Source: Caldisericota bacterium
GTDB taxonomy: Bacteria > Caldisericota > JANLFM01
NCBI GenBank assembly: GCA_024655865.1
Contig: JANLFM010000021.1
Coordinates: 1 to 23,652, forward strand
Reading direction: 5' to 3'
DNA: 23,652 bases
How positions within the stretch are numbered: the stretch's first letter is position 1; each line of letters begins with the position of its first letter. Of this stretch, positions 16,801 to 23,652 are shown piece after piece. Under the pieces are notes generated by a model. It worked only from the letters and a program-made list of their open reading frames with translations, was not told where the DNA came from and made no database searches. Made by a program: the position numbers and the translations under genes.

Positions 16801-16973
16801 CAAGACCCTTAGGAAAGCGCTTGCGCCTTCTTTAAGCAATCCTCAGCGCTACCCAAGGTCGATGTTTCACTTTTTCTCAGGCCTGGCTTTTGCTTCCTCA
16901 ACCCTCTGAAAGCGTTTCACATTTTGCAGGAAACCCTTTAGCCACTTCATCTCCTCCATGAGTTGTCAGACAA

Positions 16974-17006
16974 AAGCGGAGCAGAAGCGGAGGAGAAGCG
17001 GAGCAT
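16974..17006. repeat. 11-bp tandem repeat, three units
   Basis: AAGCGGAGCAG, AAGCGGAGGAG, AAGCGGAGCAT in direct succession. Non-coding. It could be a small iteron-like binding array or replication slippage; three units are too few to decide. Confidence 0.5.
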
Positions 17007-17016
17007 GTCCCCTTTT

Positions 17017-17054
17017 TACCCCAGGAAAATGTAAAACATTTCCCTGGGGACCCC
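17017..17054. repeat. 38-bp palindromic repeat, copy 3
   Basis: Best-formed member: CCCCAGGAAAATGT and ACATTTCCCTGGGG pair at 13 of 14 positions around a tiny AAA-type loop. Only four differences from copy 1, which lies 17 kb away. Confidence 0.7.
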
Positions 17055-17062
17055 GAGTTCGA

Positions 17063-17094
17063 CCAGGAAAAGACAGAGCATTTCCTGGGGACCC
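17063..17094. repeat. 38-bp palindromic repeat, copy 4 (partial)
   Basis: CCAGGAAAA, then GCATTTCCTGGGGACCC, directly behind copy 3. It lacks the first CC of the left arm. The close tandem of copies 3 and 4 recalls BIME-like arrangement. Confidence 0.5.
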
Positions 17095-17169
17095 TGGCCG
17101 CACCTCGAGCCCGTGTGCTCCAAATTAATGCCCCAAGGAAACCCTCCGGTTTTTCTTTTGGCCCGCCCT

Positions 17170-17883
17170 TTAGTCTCCTTCGGAAAATATCTCATATTCC
17201 TCCAGGGTAGAGCTTTCTTTAAATTCCCCGGGGCATCCCTCCTGATCCCCTGTTTCCGTTCCCTTCTCTTCCGGGGCCTTGGCTCCCTTTTCCAGATTTT
17301 TAAGCAGAGTGCCGATAACCTCCAGGTAGCGCCTGCGTTTTTCCTGCACTTCCTCCTCGCTCAGGGGAGGGATTCCTCGAGTCGGAGAGCGCTTGGGCGG
17401 CTCTGGTAGCTCAAAGGGCGGGGGCCTGAGCTCCAAAGGGAGCATCTGCTCCTTGAACCAGCGCTCACGCGCCATCTCGAAGAACTTCAGGAAGTGTCCC
17501 CGCACGACTTCGGGATCCCCTTCCCGGATAGTCTCCCAGCCCAGAGCGCGCACCACCTCCCGGGTAAGAGGGGAGAGCTTCTCCATTCCTTCCTCCTCAC
17601 AGTAGCCCTCGGTGACCAGCGAGGCCTCAAGCCAGGCCTGCAGGGCGTCGATCTGATACTCCAGAGGAGCGCTCATTTCCACAATGGCCTTTCTGATCTC
17701 GGAGATCGAAGGGGGAAAGGGAGTGCCACAGGCGATGAGGTACTTTACAGTGCGGAGGGCGAGATCAAGGGGGACATCGGCCAGCATCTCGGACCAGATG
17801 GCGGCCTTCCCCTGGGAAACCTCGAATCCCCTCCAGGTCTCAGCGATCACCGCCAAGAGGCGCGTAGCCTCATTCTTTCTCAT
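17170..17883 (-). CDS. Phage-type replicative helicase loader (G39P-like)
   Basis: A 237-residue protein whose first 70 residues show the pattern of phage helicase loader/inhibitor proteins related to G39P: a tryptophan helix (ATRLLAVIAETWRGF), WSEMLADVPLDLALRTVKYL, then PFPPSISEIRKAI. Such proteins bind the DnaB-like helicase and hand it to the initiator at the phage origin. The C-terminal half is proline- and charge-rich and probably flexible. AAGGAGG lies before the ATG at 17883, 56 bases after the initiator gene, so it is the last gene of the leftward early operon. Short N-terminal match, so confidence is moderate to good. Confidence 0.7.
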   Translation of the reverse strand: MRKNEATRLLAVIAETWRGFEVSQGKAAIWSEMLADVPLDLALRTVKYLIACGTPFPPSISEIRKAIVEMSAPLEYQIDALQAWLEASLVTEGYCEEEGMEKLSPLTREVVRALGWETIREGDPEVVRGHFLKFFEMARERWFKEQMLPLELRPPPFELPEPPKRSPTRGIPPLSEEEVQEKRRRYLEVIGTLLKNLEKGAKAPEEKGTETGDQEGCPGEFKESSTLEEYEIFSEGD

Positions 17884-17939
17884 CAGGGCTCATCCTCCTT
17901 CCCTTCAGTTGGGAGACAAAGCGCCGGTCAAGGACCACT

Positions 17940-19577
17940 TCAGGGGGGATGCGAAAAGGGAGAAGGTGCGCCCTTCTTAAAGAACGCAGATATCCCCTGA
18001 TTTCCCTCTTCAAGAGAGATGTCCTCTTTTTCCCCTTGATCCTCTTCATTTCCTTCCTCCCTTTCGTACTTTTCCGCAAGTTCTATGGCTATCTGGGCCG
18101 CTCTGGAGAACTTGGGGATCCCTCTGGAGATGGTGCTCTTCTCCTCAAAACCGCGCTTCTCGTAGTACTCCAGAAGCCCGGCGATGTTCCGGGGATTCCA
18201 GCCGTGAGCCGCCCAGGATTGGCAAGCCTTTGCCCAGAGGCGCAGGTCCTCCTCATCATCACCCACCTTTTCTGCGATCAGGGAATAGAGGTTGCGCCTG
18301 GGATAGTAGAAGAAGGCTTTTTTGTAGGCCTCCACTGCTGGGTGCGGAGGAGAGCGCATAGATCTCCGTGCTTTCTCTGGGTGCGGAGGAGAGCGCAGGG
18401 ATCGCTCCATTTTGACTAATGGCGAGGCCTTGACAGGTTGCGCGGGACTGCCTGTTTCCAGGCTCCATGCTGGTTGCGGATAGCTCGCTCTCTGTGGCAC
18501 TTCCTTTCGCAGTTGAGCCCTTGCTAACTGCGGGGATGGGACCTCGAGCGGGACTTCCTCTGAGTGCGGCGCAGTTTTCCTAGTGCGCTCCGATTTGGCT
18601 GATTGTGGAAATTCTTCTTGTTCCGGCGCCCCTGCTGACTCGCGAGGACTCCCTCCCTCTGGCGGGGAAGTGCCTAAAGCGGAATCCTGGAGCGGCGGGA
18701 CTTCCAGAGAAGCCTCCTCGGGTTGAAGCGGCTGGACACTCAGAGGGGAATCCTCAGGTTGCGTGGGTGCCCCTCCCAAAGGCGCCTTCTCCGCCTGAAG
18801 GAGAAGACCGCTCAGAGGAGCATCCACATCTGGCGGCGGAACTTCACTTAAAGCCTTCTCTGCCCATAAGGAAGAAGCGCTCAGGGAGGGTTCCCCTGTT
18901 TGCGGCGGAACCTCTCTTGAAGCTTTCTCCTTTCGGGAGGCAGTTTCCGGAGTGCGTTTTTCTCCCTCCTGTGGGGGAGGTGCGCGCAAAGGCCTTTGCG
19001 CTTCTCCTTTAGGAGAAGCCTCTTTCAGGGAATCAGCAATCAGAGAATCAGGAGTCAGAATATCAGGAGTCAGAGAATCAGGAGTCAGAGAATCAGCGGG
19101 AGTGGCTCGAGAAATTTCGGGAGTGACTCGCTCCATTTCCCGAGGGGCTCGAGTAATTTCCTGAGTGACTCGCTCCATTTCCCGAGTCGCTCGATCCATT
19201 TCGGGAGTGACTCGAGTAATTTCCTGAGTCTCTTCCTCCTCTTCTTGAGGAGCGGGAATAGAGCTTTCCTTTTCGTTCCTGTGGGGATTCTGGTGCTTTT
19301 TAAAATTCACCACCTGGATGTACCTTTTCCTGTTTACCTCGTAGCGCTTGATGAAGGGATGATCTCCGGGGACATTCTCTAACTCCTTGAGCAGCTTTTC
19401 GATGTTCACCTTCTCGTAGGGGAAAATGGAAGCCTCGATCTGCTTGGGTCTGTCCTCAAGGCGTCCTTCTCTATCTGCAAGCATCCAGAGACCGATGAAG
19501 AGCAGGCGGGCATGCGGCGAGCAGGCAGCCAGGTATTCATTTAAAAAGAAGCCCGGTTTGATATCGCGTGCTCTCAT
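17940..19577 (-). CDS. Phage replication initiator with repeat-filled linker
   Basis: A 545-residue protein in three parts. Residues 1-110 are the conserved phage replication-protein N-terminus (RARDIKPGFFLNEYLA, LLFIGLWMLADREGRLED, RYIQVVNFKKHQNPHR), a winged-helix domain thought to bind the origin. Residues 111-430 are a long low-complexity linker with exact heptad and pentad repeats and then degenerate ~15-residue units rich in P, E, S and L. From about 430 a DnaD/helicase-contact-like domain follows (AYKKAFFYYPRRNLYSLI, AKACQSWAAHGWNPRNI). Related proteins are normally 250-320 residues, so the linker nearly doubles the length. The ATG lies one base after the stop of the upstream gene. Helicase loader follows, a natural partner. 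Confidence 0.75.
   Translation of the reverse strand: MRARDIKPGFFLNEYLAACSPHARLLFIGLWMLADREGRLEDRPKQIEASIFPYEKVNIEKLLKELENVPGDHPFIKRYEVNRKRYIQVVNFKKHQNPHRNEKESSIPAPQEEEEETQEITRVTPEMDRATREMERVTQEITRAPREMERVTPEISRATPADSLTPDSLTPDILTPDSLIADSLKEASPKGEAQRPLRAPPPQEGEKRTPETASRKEKASREVPPQTGEPSLSASSLWAEKALSEVPPPDVDAPLSGLLLQAEKAPLGGAPTQPEDSPLSVQPLQPEEASLEVPPLQDSALGTSPPEGGSPRESAGAPEQEEFPQSAKSERTRKTAPHSEEVPLEVPSPQLARAQLRKEVPQRASYPQPAWSLETGSPAQPVKASPLVKMERSLRSPPHPEKARRSMRSPPHPAVEAYKKAFFYYPRRNLYSLIAEKVGDDEEDLRLWAKACQSWAAHGWNPRNIAGLLEYYEKRGFEEKSTISRGIPKFSRAAQIAIELAEKYEREEGNEEDQGEKEDISLEEGNQGISAFFKKGAPSPFSHPP
19020..19229 (-). repeat. Coding minisatellites: 21-bp x6 and 15-bp x5
   Basis: Bases 19229-19104 encode six seven-residue units (TQEITRV, TPEMDRA, TREMERV, TQEITRA, PREMERV, TPEISRA). 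Bases 19094-19020 encode five five-residue units (DSLTP, DSLTP, DILTP, DSLIA, DSLKE). Unit lengths are multiples of three, so changes in copy number keep the frame. They lie in the linker of the replication initiator. Confidence 0.85.
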
Positions 19578-19578
19578 T

Positions 19579-20610
19579 TCATTCTCCCTTCAAAAAGAGG
19601 GTCTTAGCCCTGGATTCCAGACAGAGGGTGGCCAGGTAGCACTGCTCACGGGTCATTTCCCTGATCATGGGGGGAAAACCGTTTGACTTGAGGAACTCCC
19701 CCAGGTGGTGGTAGTCCACGCACTTCTTTCCTTCGGCGTTCACGGTCTGGAAGCCGTTCCTGTAGGCCAGGCGCAGGAGGTTCTGGATTTCCTCCCTGGT
19801 GGGGCGCTCCGTGGAAGGAGTAGGGGAGAGCTCCCCGTTCCCCCCTGAACTTCCTGAGGGGGAGGCGAGCTGGTTACCCTGCGGGGAGAGAGGAAACCCC
19901 TTGAAGGAGGGAGCGCTTCCACCTGTGGAGGATCCCTGGGCGGAAGGCGAGGAGCCCGGAGCCCCATTCCCGGAAGGGGAAGACCCCGCACCGCTCGTGG
20001 GTGAGCTTCCGCCGCTCGAGGGAGAGGCCCCACCGCCATTCAGGGAGCCCGCACCGTTCGCCGGTGTCCCTGAGCCTCCATTTTCCTGAGGAGCGCTCAC
20101 CCTGGCCTTCCCCTGAGGTGAAGATGGGAGCTCCTCCGCCGGAGTAGGCCGGTATCCAGCAAGCACCACCACCCAGGCCAGGACGTTGCGCAAAGCCTTT
20201 GCTCCTGCTCTCGTCTGGGCCATAGAAGCCAGCTGGAACCAGGGCTTCTCCTTCCAGTTCTCCTCATCCCTCATGCAGTAGGCTTCCGCCCCTCCCACCA
20301 CCATCCCTGTCCTTAAATCAATCACCTCCGCTTTGGCCTTGGCCCCCTTGATCCCGAAGATCTCCACGGGGACTGCCTCCACGCTCCTCGTGCACAACCC
20401 ATAGAACTTGGCCACAGTCTGCCAGTCTTCGAACTCTAAATACTGCTCCCCCCTGAAGATCACGGGCTTCCTTTTGTTGGCCACCACTCTCTGCAGGGCA
20501 GTAGCCGCCCTCTGCGCTTCCTGAAGCACAATCTCCGGTGCCTGGGCCAGGGGTCGAAGAGAGCTCTCCCCCTCCTTCACTTCCACAGGATAGATGACAT
20601 TCTCCTCCAT
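19579..20610 (-). CDS. Phage recombination-associated protein (putative)
   Basis: A 343-residue protein. Residues 25-155 match a conserved phage protein with FEDWQTVAKFYG, a central strand domain (AKAEVIDLRTGMVVGGAEAY) and FQLASMAQTRAGAKALRNVL followed by AWVVVLAGY. Similar proteins sit at the place of single-strand annealing or recombination proteins in phage early operons, so that role is likely but not proved. Residues about 165-255 are an extreme Gly/Ser/Pro linker, and a small C-terminal domain (260-343) ends the protein. The ATG overlaps the stop of the HNH gene (TGATG) and the stop is one base before the initiator gene, so the whole set is translationally coupled. Confidence 0.55.
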   Translation of the reverse strand: MEENVIYPVEVKEGESSLRPLAQAPEIVLQEAQRAATALQRVVANKRKPVIFRGEQYLEFEDWQTVAKFYGLCTRSVEAVPVEIFGIKGAKAKAEVIDLRTGMVVGGAEAYCMRDEENWKEKPWFQLASMAQTRAGAKALRNVLAWVVVLAGYRPTPAEELPSSPQGKARVSAPQENGGSGTPANGAGSLNGGGASPSSGGSSPTSGAGSSPSGNGAPGSSPSAQGSSTGGSAPSFKGFPLSPQGNQLASPSGSSGGNGELSPTPSTERPTREEIQNLLRLAYRNGFQTVNAEGKKCVDYHHLGEFLKSNGFPPMIREMTREQCYLATLCLESRAKTLFLKGE

Positions 20611-21578
20611 CAGAATTCCTCCTTCCTAACTTTCCCTGAGAAAACGCCAGGCATTTTCTCAGGGGCTCTCATGAAGTTCTCTTCGGCCTCTCCCAGACTT
20701 CTCGAACTCGCTTCCGCTACCTCGCAGTAATCGGCTTCCTCCAAAACCCCTGAAGGCGCCTCCTCTCCCAAATCGCTTTGAATAAAGCGCATCCTGTAGG
20801 ACTTCTCCTTTCCCTTGACGAAGGCCAGTGCGGCCTCCCGGGAGCGGAAGAAGCCCACGGGAAACTCCAGGGTTAAAGCGGGAGTCTCCACGCGCTCCGT
20901 CACAAACCACATGCCCTTGGCTTTCATGAAGAATCTCTCCTTCTGGAAGCTTTCTTTTGCCTCTCCCCGCTTCTCTTTCCCTGCCCTGAAAAGGGCGGCC
21001 TCATTTCCAGCCCCACAAGGGACGATCTTAAAAGCCTCTTCTACCTCATCCATACCTTGAGCCAGAACTTCTACCTCTGGCCCCATCACTTCTAAATTTC
21101 CTCCCTCAGGAACCCCTGAGCTCATTACCTGCGCCGGTTCCTTCCAGGTCTTCCCCGCCCTGATCTGCCAGATGGTCTTGTGATTTACGCCAAAGAGTTT
21201 GGCTACCCTTCTTGTGCTCCAGCCCATTTGAAAGAGCACACGGATGGTATCCACCTGGGGCCAGCTGAGCTTGGTCCTGCCGTTGTGCGGTCCAGACTTC
21301 CTGAGCTTCAAGACGGCGTCCTGCATGTTATCCTTCTGGGTTCCCAGAAATAAATGCCGAGGATTGACGCAGGAGGGGTTGTCGCACTTGTGAAGGACGC
21401 ACATCCCGGGAGGGATCTCCCCGTAGGTCAAAATCCAGGCAAAGCGCGAGGCGATGACCCTCTTTCCCTGAAAGTGGAAGGCCCCGTATCCGTCCCTCAT
21501 GTGGTATCCCTGCCACTCCCAGCAGGAGTCCGGACCATCCCTCTTCACCCTGGACCAGAAGCGCTCCTCAGGGCTCAA
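20610..21578 (-). CDS. HNH endonuclease with helix-turn-helix
   Basis: A 322-residue protein when started at the TTG at 21578, which overlaps the TGA of the small upstream gene (TTGA) and has an AGGGAAGAG purine run before it. The open frame continues to 21842, but that part runs over the upstream gene and its sequence looks non-native. CWEWQGYHMRDGYGAF leads into the HNH core VLHKCDNPSCVNPRHLFLG (H63, N72, H75), then a helix-turn-helix (TRRVAKLFGVNHKTIWQIRAG). This is the layout of phage HNH homing-type endonucleases. The last ~180 residues are not recognised, and the final codons are formed by a palindromic repeat (20634-20664). Confidence 0.75.
   Translation of the reverse strand: MSPEERFWSRVKRDGPDSCWEWQGYHMRDGYGAFHFQGKRVIASRFAWILTYGEIPPGMCVLHKCDNPSCVNPRHLFLGTQKDNMQDAVLKLRKSGPHNGRTKLSWPQVDTIRVLFQMGWSTRRVAKLFGVNHKTIWQIRAGKTWKEPAQVMSSGVPEGGNLEVMGPEVEVLAQGMDEVEEAFKIVPCGAGNEAALFRAGKEKRGEAKESFQKERFFMKAKGMWFVTERVETPALTLEFPVGFFRSREAALAFVKGKEKSYRMRFIQSDLGEEAPSGVLEEADYCEVAEASSRSLGEAEENFMRAPEKMPGVFSGKVRKEEF
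20634..20664. repeat. Palindromic repeat inside the HNH coding sequence
   Basis: CCCTGAGAAAA (20634-20644) and TTTTCTCAGGG (20654-20664) pair perfectly across nine bases (CGCCAGGCA). It has the same plan as the 38-bp palindromes and the second hairpin of the double element, and is followed by GGCTCTC. It encodes the HNH C-terminus PEKMPGVFSGK. Confidence 0.6.
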
Positions 21579-21769
21579 GACTCTTCCCTTTCCCTCTCCG
21601 TGGGCCAGATCTTCCTCCTCTGCGCTTCCTGCCTGATGAGTTCCCGGGCAGCTTCCTGGGGGCGCCTCCTCTCCTTGAAGGCGATCTCCTCCAAAGCGGA
21701 CATCTCGGCATCGGAGAGCACAAGATAGAGGACGTTCTTCCTCTTCCTCTCGGAGTTGGGGACTTCCAT
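21575..21769 (-). CDS. Small ribbon-helix-helix-like protein
   Basis: A 64-residue protein starting at the ATG at 21769, chosen because AAAGGAG lies eight bases before it; upstream ATGs at 21775 and 21799 have no suitable site. A short strand (NVLYLVLSD) is followed by two helices (AEMSALEEIAFKERR and PQEAARELIRQEAQRRK), the pattern of Arc/CopG-type DNA-binding dimers. It is the first gene of the leftward early operon, across from the repressor, where Cro- or Arc-like regulators usually sit. Its stop overlaps the HNH start. It is too short for certainty. Confidence 0.55.
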   Translation of the reverse strand: MEVPNSERKRKNVLYLVLSDAEMSALEEIAFKERRRPQEAARELIRQEAQRRKIWPTEREREES

Positions 21770-22034
21770 AACCATCACTCCTTTCGTGAGATTTTGCATT
21801 TCTGGAATTAATTAAAGAAATTCTCTTTTTGTAATCACTCATGATTTTACCTAAGCGCCCTTCTTTACTGATTCTACAACATCCTCTATAATATGTCCAT
21901 ATGAATCAAAAAATTTTTTTGCAAATACTTGCAATATTGAAGTAATTGTGATAAATTTACAATTAATTGAAAAAGTTAAAAGACTTCACTATAAAAATTC
22001 AAGAGTTAACTATAAAAATCAAGGAGATTAAAAA
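21770..22034. promoter_or_regulatory. Divergent control region of the phage-type module
   Basis: AT-rich (visibly unlike the GC-rich genes around it). Candidate operators: two TTGCAA palindromes (21919-21924, 21929-21934), AATTGT/ACAATT (21944-21949, 21959-21964) and a repeated CTATAAAAAT-CAAG motif (about 21989 and 22010). A leftward -10 such as TATTAT near 21893 is possible but has no good -35. This is where the repressor would act on both operons. Confidence 0.5.
21967..21995 (+). promoter_or_regulatory. Promoter of the repressor gene
   Basis: TTGAAA (21967-21972), a 17-bp spacer, TATAAA (21990-21995). Start point expected near 22003, about 30 nt before the repressor ATG. The -10 box lies in the first of two CTATAAAAAT repeats, the second of which lies downstream of the start point, so autoregulation is plausible. 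Confidence 0.55.
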
Positions 22035-22376
22035 ATGGAAAGAGTGGACACGAGGAAGCTTTTAGGAAGGAGAATTCAGCGCCTCTTAGATGAGCAGGGA
22101 AAGAGCGTGCGCCAGTGGGGTGAGTACATCGGGCGCCAACTCTCCACCTGCTACTCCATCCTCGCCGGGCGCTCCCACCTGAGGGTAGAGGATCTGATCA
22201 GGACCGCGGAATTCCTGGAGGTGAGCACGGACTATCTCCTCAGGGCTGAGGAGGAGATCCCCATCTACCTGCGCTTGGCCCCCGGGGAAAGCCGGGAGTC
22301 CGTGGCCAAGAAGATCATGGCCCAGGTGGAGGAGTACTTCCAGAAGCACCCGGAGCTGGAGAAAAGGGGAGAGTAG
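22035..22376 (+). CDS. XRE/Cro-CI-type repressor
   Basis: A 113-residue protein with a helix-turn-helix of the XRE type at about 7-70 (LGRRIQRLLDEQGKSVRQWG, YIGRQLSTCYSILAGRS, LIRTAEFLEVSTDYLL) and a helical C-terminal tail that may dimerise. It has no LexA-like autoprotease domain, so induction would depend on a partner, most likely the ImmA/IrrE-type protein encoded downstream, as in ICEBs1-like elements. AAGGAG lies eight bases before the ATG. It is transcribed away from the early replication operon, the usual lysogeny-switch arrangement. Confidence 0.85.
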   Translation: MERVDTRKLLGRRIQRLLDEQGKSVRQWGEYIGRQLSTCYSILAGRSHLRVEDLIRTAEFLEVSTDYLLRAEEEIPIYLRLAPGESRESVAKKIMAQVEEYFQKHPELEKRGE

Positions 22377-22484
22377 GCCACTCCCTGCGCTGATCTGCAC
22401 AAGAAAGCCTGCGGGCGCTTATTTTAAGAAATAGGGCTTGCCTGCGCAATTAAGAAAGGTTTAAATTTTCTCAGGTTGCCCCTT

Positions 22485-22501
22485 CCGCTCTTTTTGAGCG
22501 G
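22485..22501 (+). terminator. Terminator- or attenuator-like hairpin between repressor and protease genes
   Basis: CCGCTC, loop TTTTT, GAGCGG, then after TCATGA a TTTTTGTTT run. The stem is only six pairs and the U-run is offset by six bases, so it would be leaky. It could lower expression of the protease-like gene relative to the repressor. Confidence 0.35.
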
Positions 22502-22531
22502 TCATGATTTTTGTTTCCTTGAGATGAGGAA

Positions 22532-23542
22532 ATGACCACCGAGGAACTGAAAACAGAGTTTAAAAAGCGGGGAATTCACCTGGTCTTTGCCGCCCTGGAA
22601 GGGGACGGCGCCCTTTTCAAAAGAAACGGGAAATGGTACTGCTTCGTGAACTCCCATGCCCCCTCCGTGCGCCAGCGCTGGACCATGGCCCACGAGCTGG
22701 GGCACTTTGACCTGCACAGGAAAAAAGAAGGAAGCTTTCCCTTTGAGGATCAAGACGTGTTCTTCGACGGTCAGAGTTCTCCCTTTTGTGAAACCGCGAC
22801 CATAGAGCACGAGGCCAACCTCTACGCCGCCGAGCTTTTGATGCCTAAAGAGGAACTCTTAGAGAATCTTCCCGACCTCTACGAGCCCGAGCAGATCTCC
22901 TCTTACGTGGAGCGCTTGGCCTCAAAGTTTGAGGTCTCCTTCGAGGCCATGGTACGGCGCTTGATGGATCTCAGAGCGCTGCGAAAGGACTTGGGTGACT
23001 GGCTCCTCTCTGGTGCCGCGCAGGTAAATATGCCCACCCCAAATATTACCTCTGGGGAAACTGCTTCCTTACCTAAACTCCCAGAAAAGCACCTTCCCGT
23101 GATTTATCCCGAAGACGCCTTCCCCTACAATTCCGAGTTCCGCTACCCCGGGGATCCCCCTCACTGGATTCGCTTAAGACAACCTCCCCCTGAAGGGGCC
23201 AAGCTCTTCGCCCAGGGAATTGAGGTGGCCGGGATCTCCTTTGAGAGCGCCCGGGAGAATGCCCTTTCCTTTGCTTACGGAAAGGAGCGCTCCCTGGAAT
23301 TGAGGCGCGATCCCCAGAACCCCTACGACCAGAACGCCATTGAGGTCATCGGCCACTGGCGGGACAAAGAAGGGAAAGAACACTCCGGTCTTTTAGGCTA
23401 CGTCCCTCGGGAACTGGCAGGGCGCCTGACTTCAGAGGCTCCTTCTTCCCAGCTTTTTGCTACTTTAGAGACCCTGATCCTCCCCCGGAGAAAGAAATCC
23501 CCCGGGATCAGGTTTTCGGTGTGGGTTTCTTCTTCCAATTAA
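22532..23542 (+). CDS. ImmA/IrrE metallopeptidase fused to HIRAN domain
   Basis: A 336-residue two-domain protein. The N-terminal half is a zinc peptidase of the ImmA/IrrE type: TMAHELGHFDLH with HELGH at 54-58 and the second motif HEANLYAAELLMP (93-105), E94 being the likely third ligand. ImmA cleaves the phage repressor after DNA damage, and the adjacent XRE gene is the obvious substrate. A proline-rich linker (165-220) leads to a HIRAN domain (225-325) with NPYDQNAIEV (263-272) and LLGYVPRELA (287-296). HIRAN domains bind DNA 3' ends or damaged forks in HLTF-like proteins, so this one could sense damage directly. The Shine-Dalgarno (TGAGG) is very close to the ATG. The 110 bases beyond the stop show no gene. 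Confidence 0.85.
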   Translation: MTTEELKTEFKKRGIHLVFAALEGDGALFKRNGKWYCFVNSHAPSVRQRWTMAHELGHFDLHRKKEGSFPFEDQDVFFDGQSSPFCETATIEHEANLYAAELLMPKEELLENLPDLYEPEQISSYVERLASKFEVSFEAMVRRLMDLRALRKDLGDWLLSGAAQVNMPTPNITSGETASLPKLPEKHLPVIYPEDAFPYNSEFRYPGDPPHWIRLRQPPPEGAKLFAQGIEVAGISFESARENALSFAYGKERSLELRRDPQNPYDQNAIEVIGHWRDKEGKEHSGLLGYVPRELAGRLTSEAPSSQLFATLETLILPRRKKSPGIRFSVWVSSSN

Positions 23543-23652
23543 TGAATTCTTTTCCCCTGGAATATGCTAAAAGGGTCTTTTTGCGGTTAAAAGGCTAAAA
23601 TTGTCCCCTGTAGGGAAAGAGGCCTGATTTCATGTGATTACCTGATTTTTTT

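Larger units (their letters stand above)
16529..17169. other. Gene-free, repeat-rich spacer left of the phage-type genes
   Basis: About 640 bases without a supported gene; the short open frames here run through repeats. It holds the ATPase operators, three 38-bp-type palindromes, one double-hairpin element and an 11-bp tandem repeat. It marks the border between the ATPase gene and the phage-type module and is a plausible place for an attachment site, but no att core could be identified because the other end is outside the window. Confidence 0.55.

Noticed and set aside
16595-16839. Small leftward protein genes in the spacer
   Set aside because: The frames follow the 38-bp palindrome and the double-hairpin repeat; no ribosome sites.
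16600-17160. Prophage attachment site
   Set aside because: A plausible border, but no integrase, tRNA or second repeat copy at the far end is visible, so no att core can be stated.
19020-19229. CRISPR array
   Set aside because: Units are adjacent without unique spacers, 15 and 21 bp long, and in frame in a coding sequence.
18605-19382. Long plus-strand frames opposite the initiator linker
   Set aside because: They arise from the repetitive linker DNA read backwards; no start signals or recognisable domain.
21579-21842. Longer N-terminus of the HNH protein
   Set aside because: It overlaps the small RHH-like gene, which has a good ribosome site and protein-like sequence; the TTGA junction is a better start.

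Overview
The window is bacterial DNA: strong GGAGG-type ribosome binding sites, tightly packed co-directional operons, and ATG, GTG and TTG starts. The species cannot be named from it. The Lys/Glu-rich proteins, the G39P-like helicase loader and the DUF4143 ATPase would suit a Firmicutes-like or deep-branching, possibly thermophilic, anaerobe, but that is only an inference. Base composition shifts strongly between genes: the DUF3800 and nuclease-like genes are AT-rich, fic and the phage-type block are GC-rich. This suggests a mosaic of acquired pieces.

Positions 1-460 are non-coding. They hold palindromic repeats and a possible small leftward RNA with its own promoter and terminator. From 461 to 14950 runs one large leftward operon built on a type I restriction-modification system. 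In order of transcription: a promoter near 14922-14950, hsdM, a short leader ORF, fic, a PD-(D/E)XK-like nuclease candidate, two small membrane-anchored proteins, hsdS, a ThsB-like TIR protein, a three-helix membrane protein, a DUF262-HNH protein, a DUF4209-like protein, hsdR and DUF3800. The M, S and R subunits look intact, so the backbone could still work while eight or more other genes, most of them defence-like, ride inside it.

The most unusual structure is in the hsdM-hsdS interval. The 3' end of hsdM encodes a C-terminus ending RNLEELGYG. The same DNA also supplies a Shine-Dalgarno (GGAGGAG) and, seven bases on, an ATG for the following reading frame. Diverged copies of this tail recur before three more accessory genes (at 11942, 11253 and 10678). 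Each copy closes a 32-35-codon mini-ORF whose end overlaps the start of the next gene. The interval therefore looks like an array of 'hsdM tail + gene' cassettes with built-in translational coupling.

Region 14880-17169 holds a leftward DUF4143-type ATPase gene (15314-16528) with inverted-repeat operators upstream. Gene-free stretches on both sides are rich in dispersed palindromes: a 38-bp family also present near position 52, and an ~85-bp double-hairpin element present twice.

Region 17170-23542 is the early/control end of a prophage or related integrative element. A rightward XRE repressor and an ImmA/IrrE-HIRAN protein diverge from a leftward operon of a small RHH-like protein, an HNH endonuclease, a recombination-associated protein, a replication initiator with internal heptad and pentad repeats, and a helicase loader. 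No integrase, structural genes, tRNA, rRNA or CRISPR array was seen.
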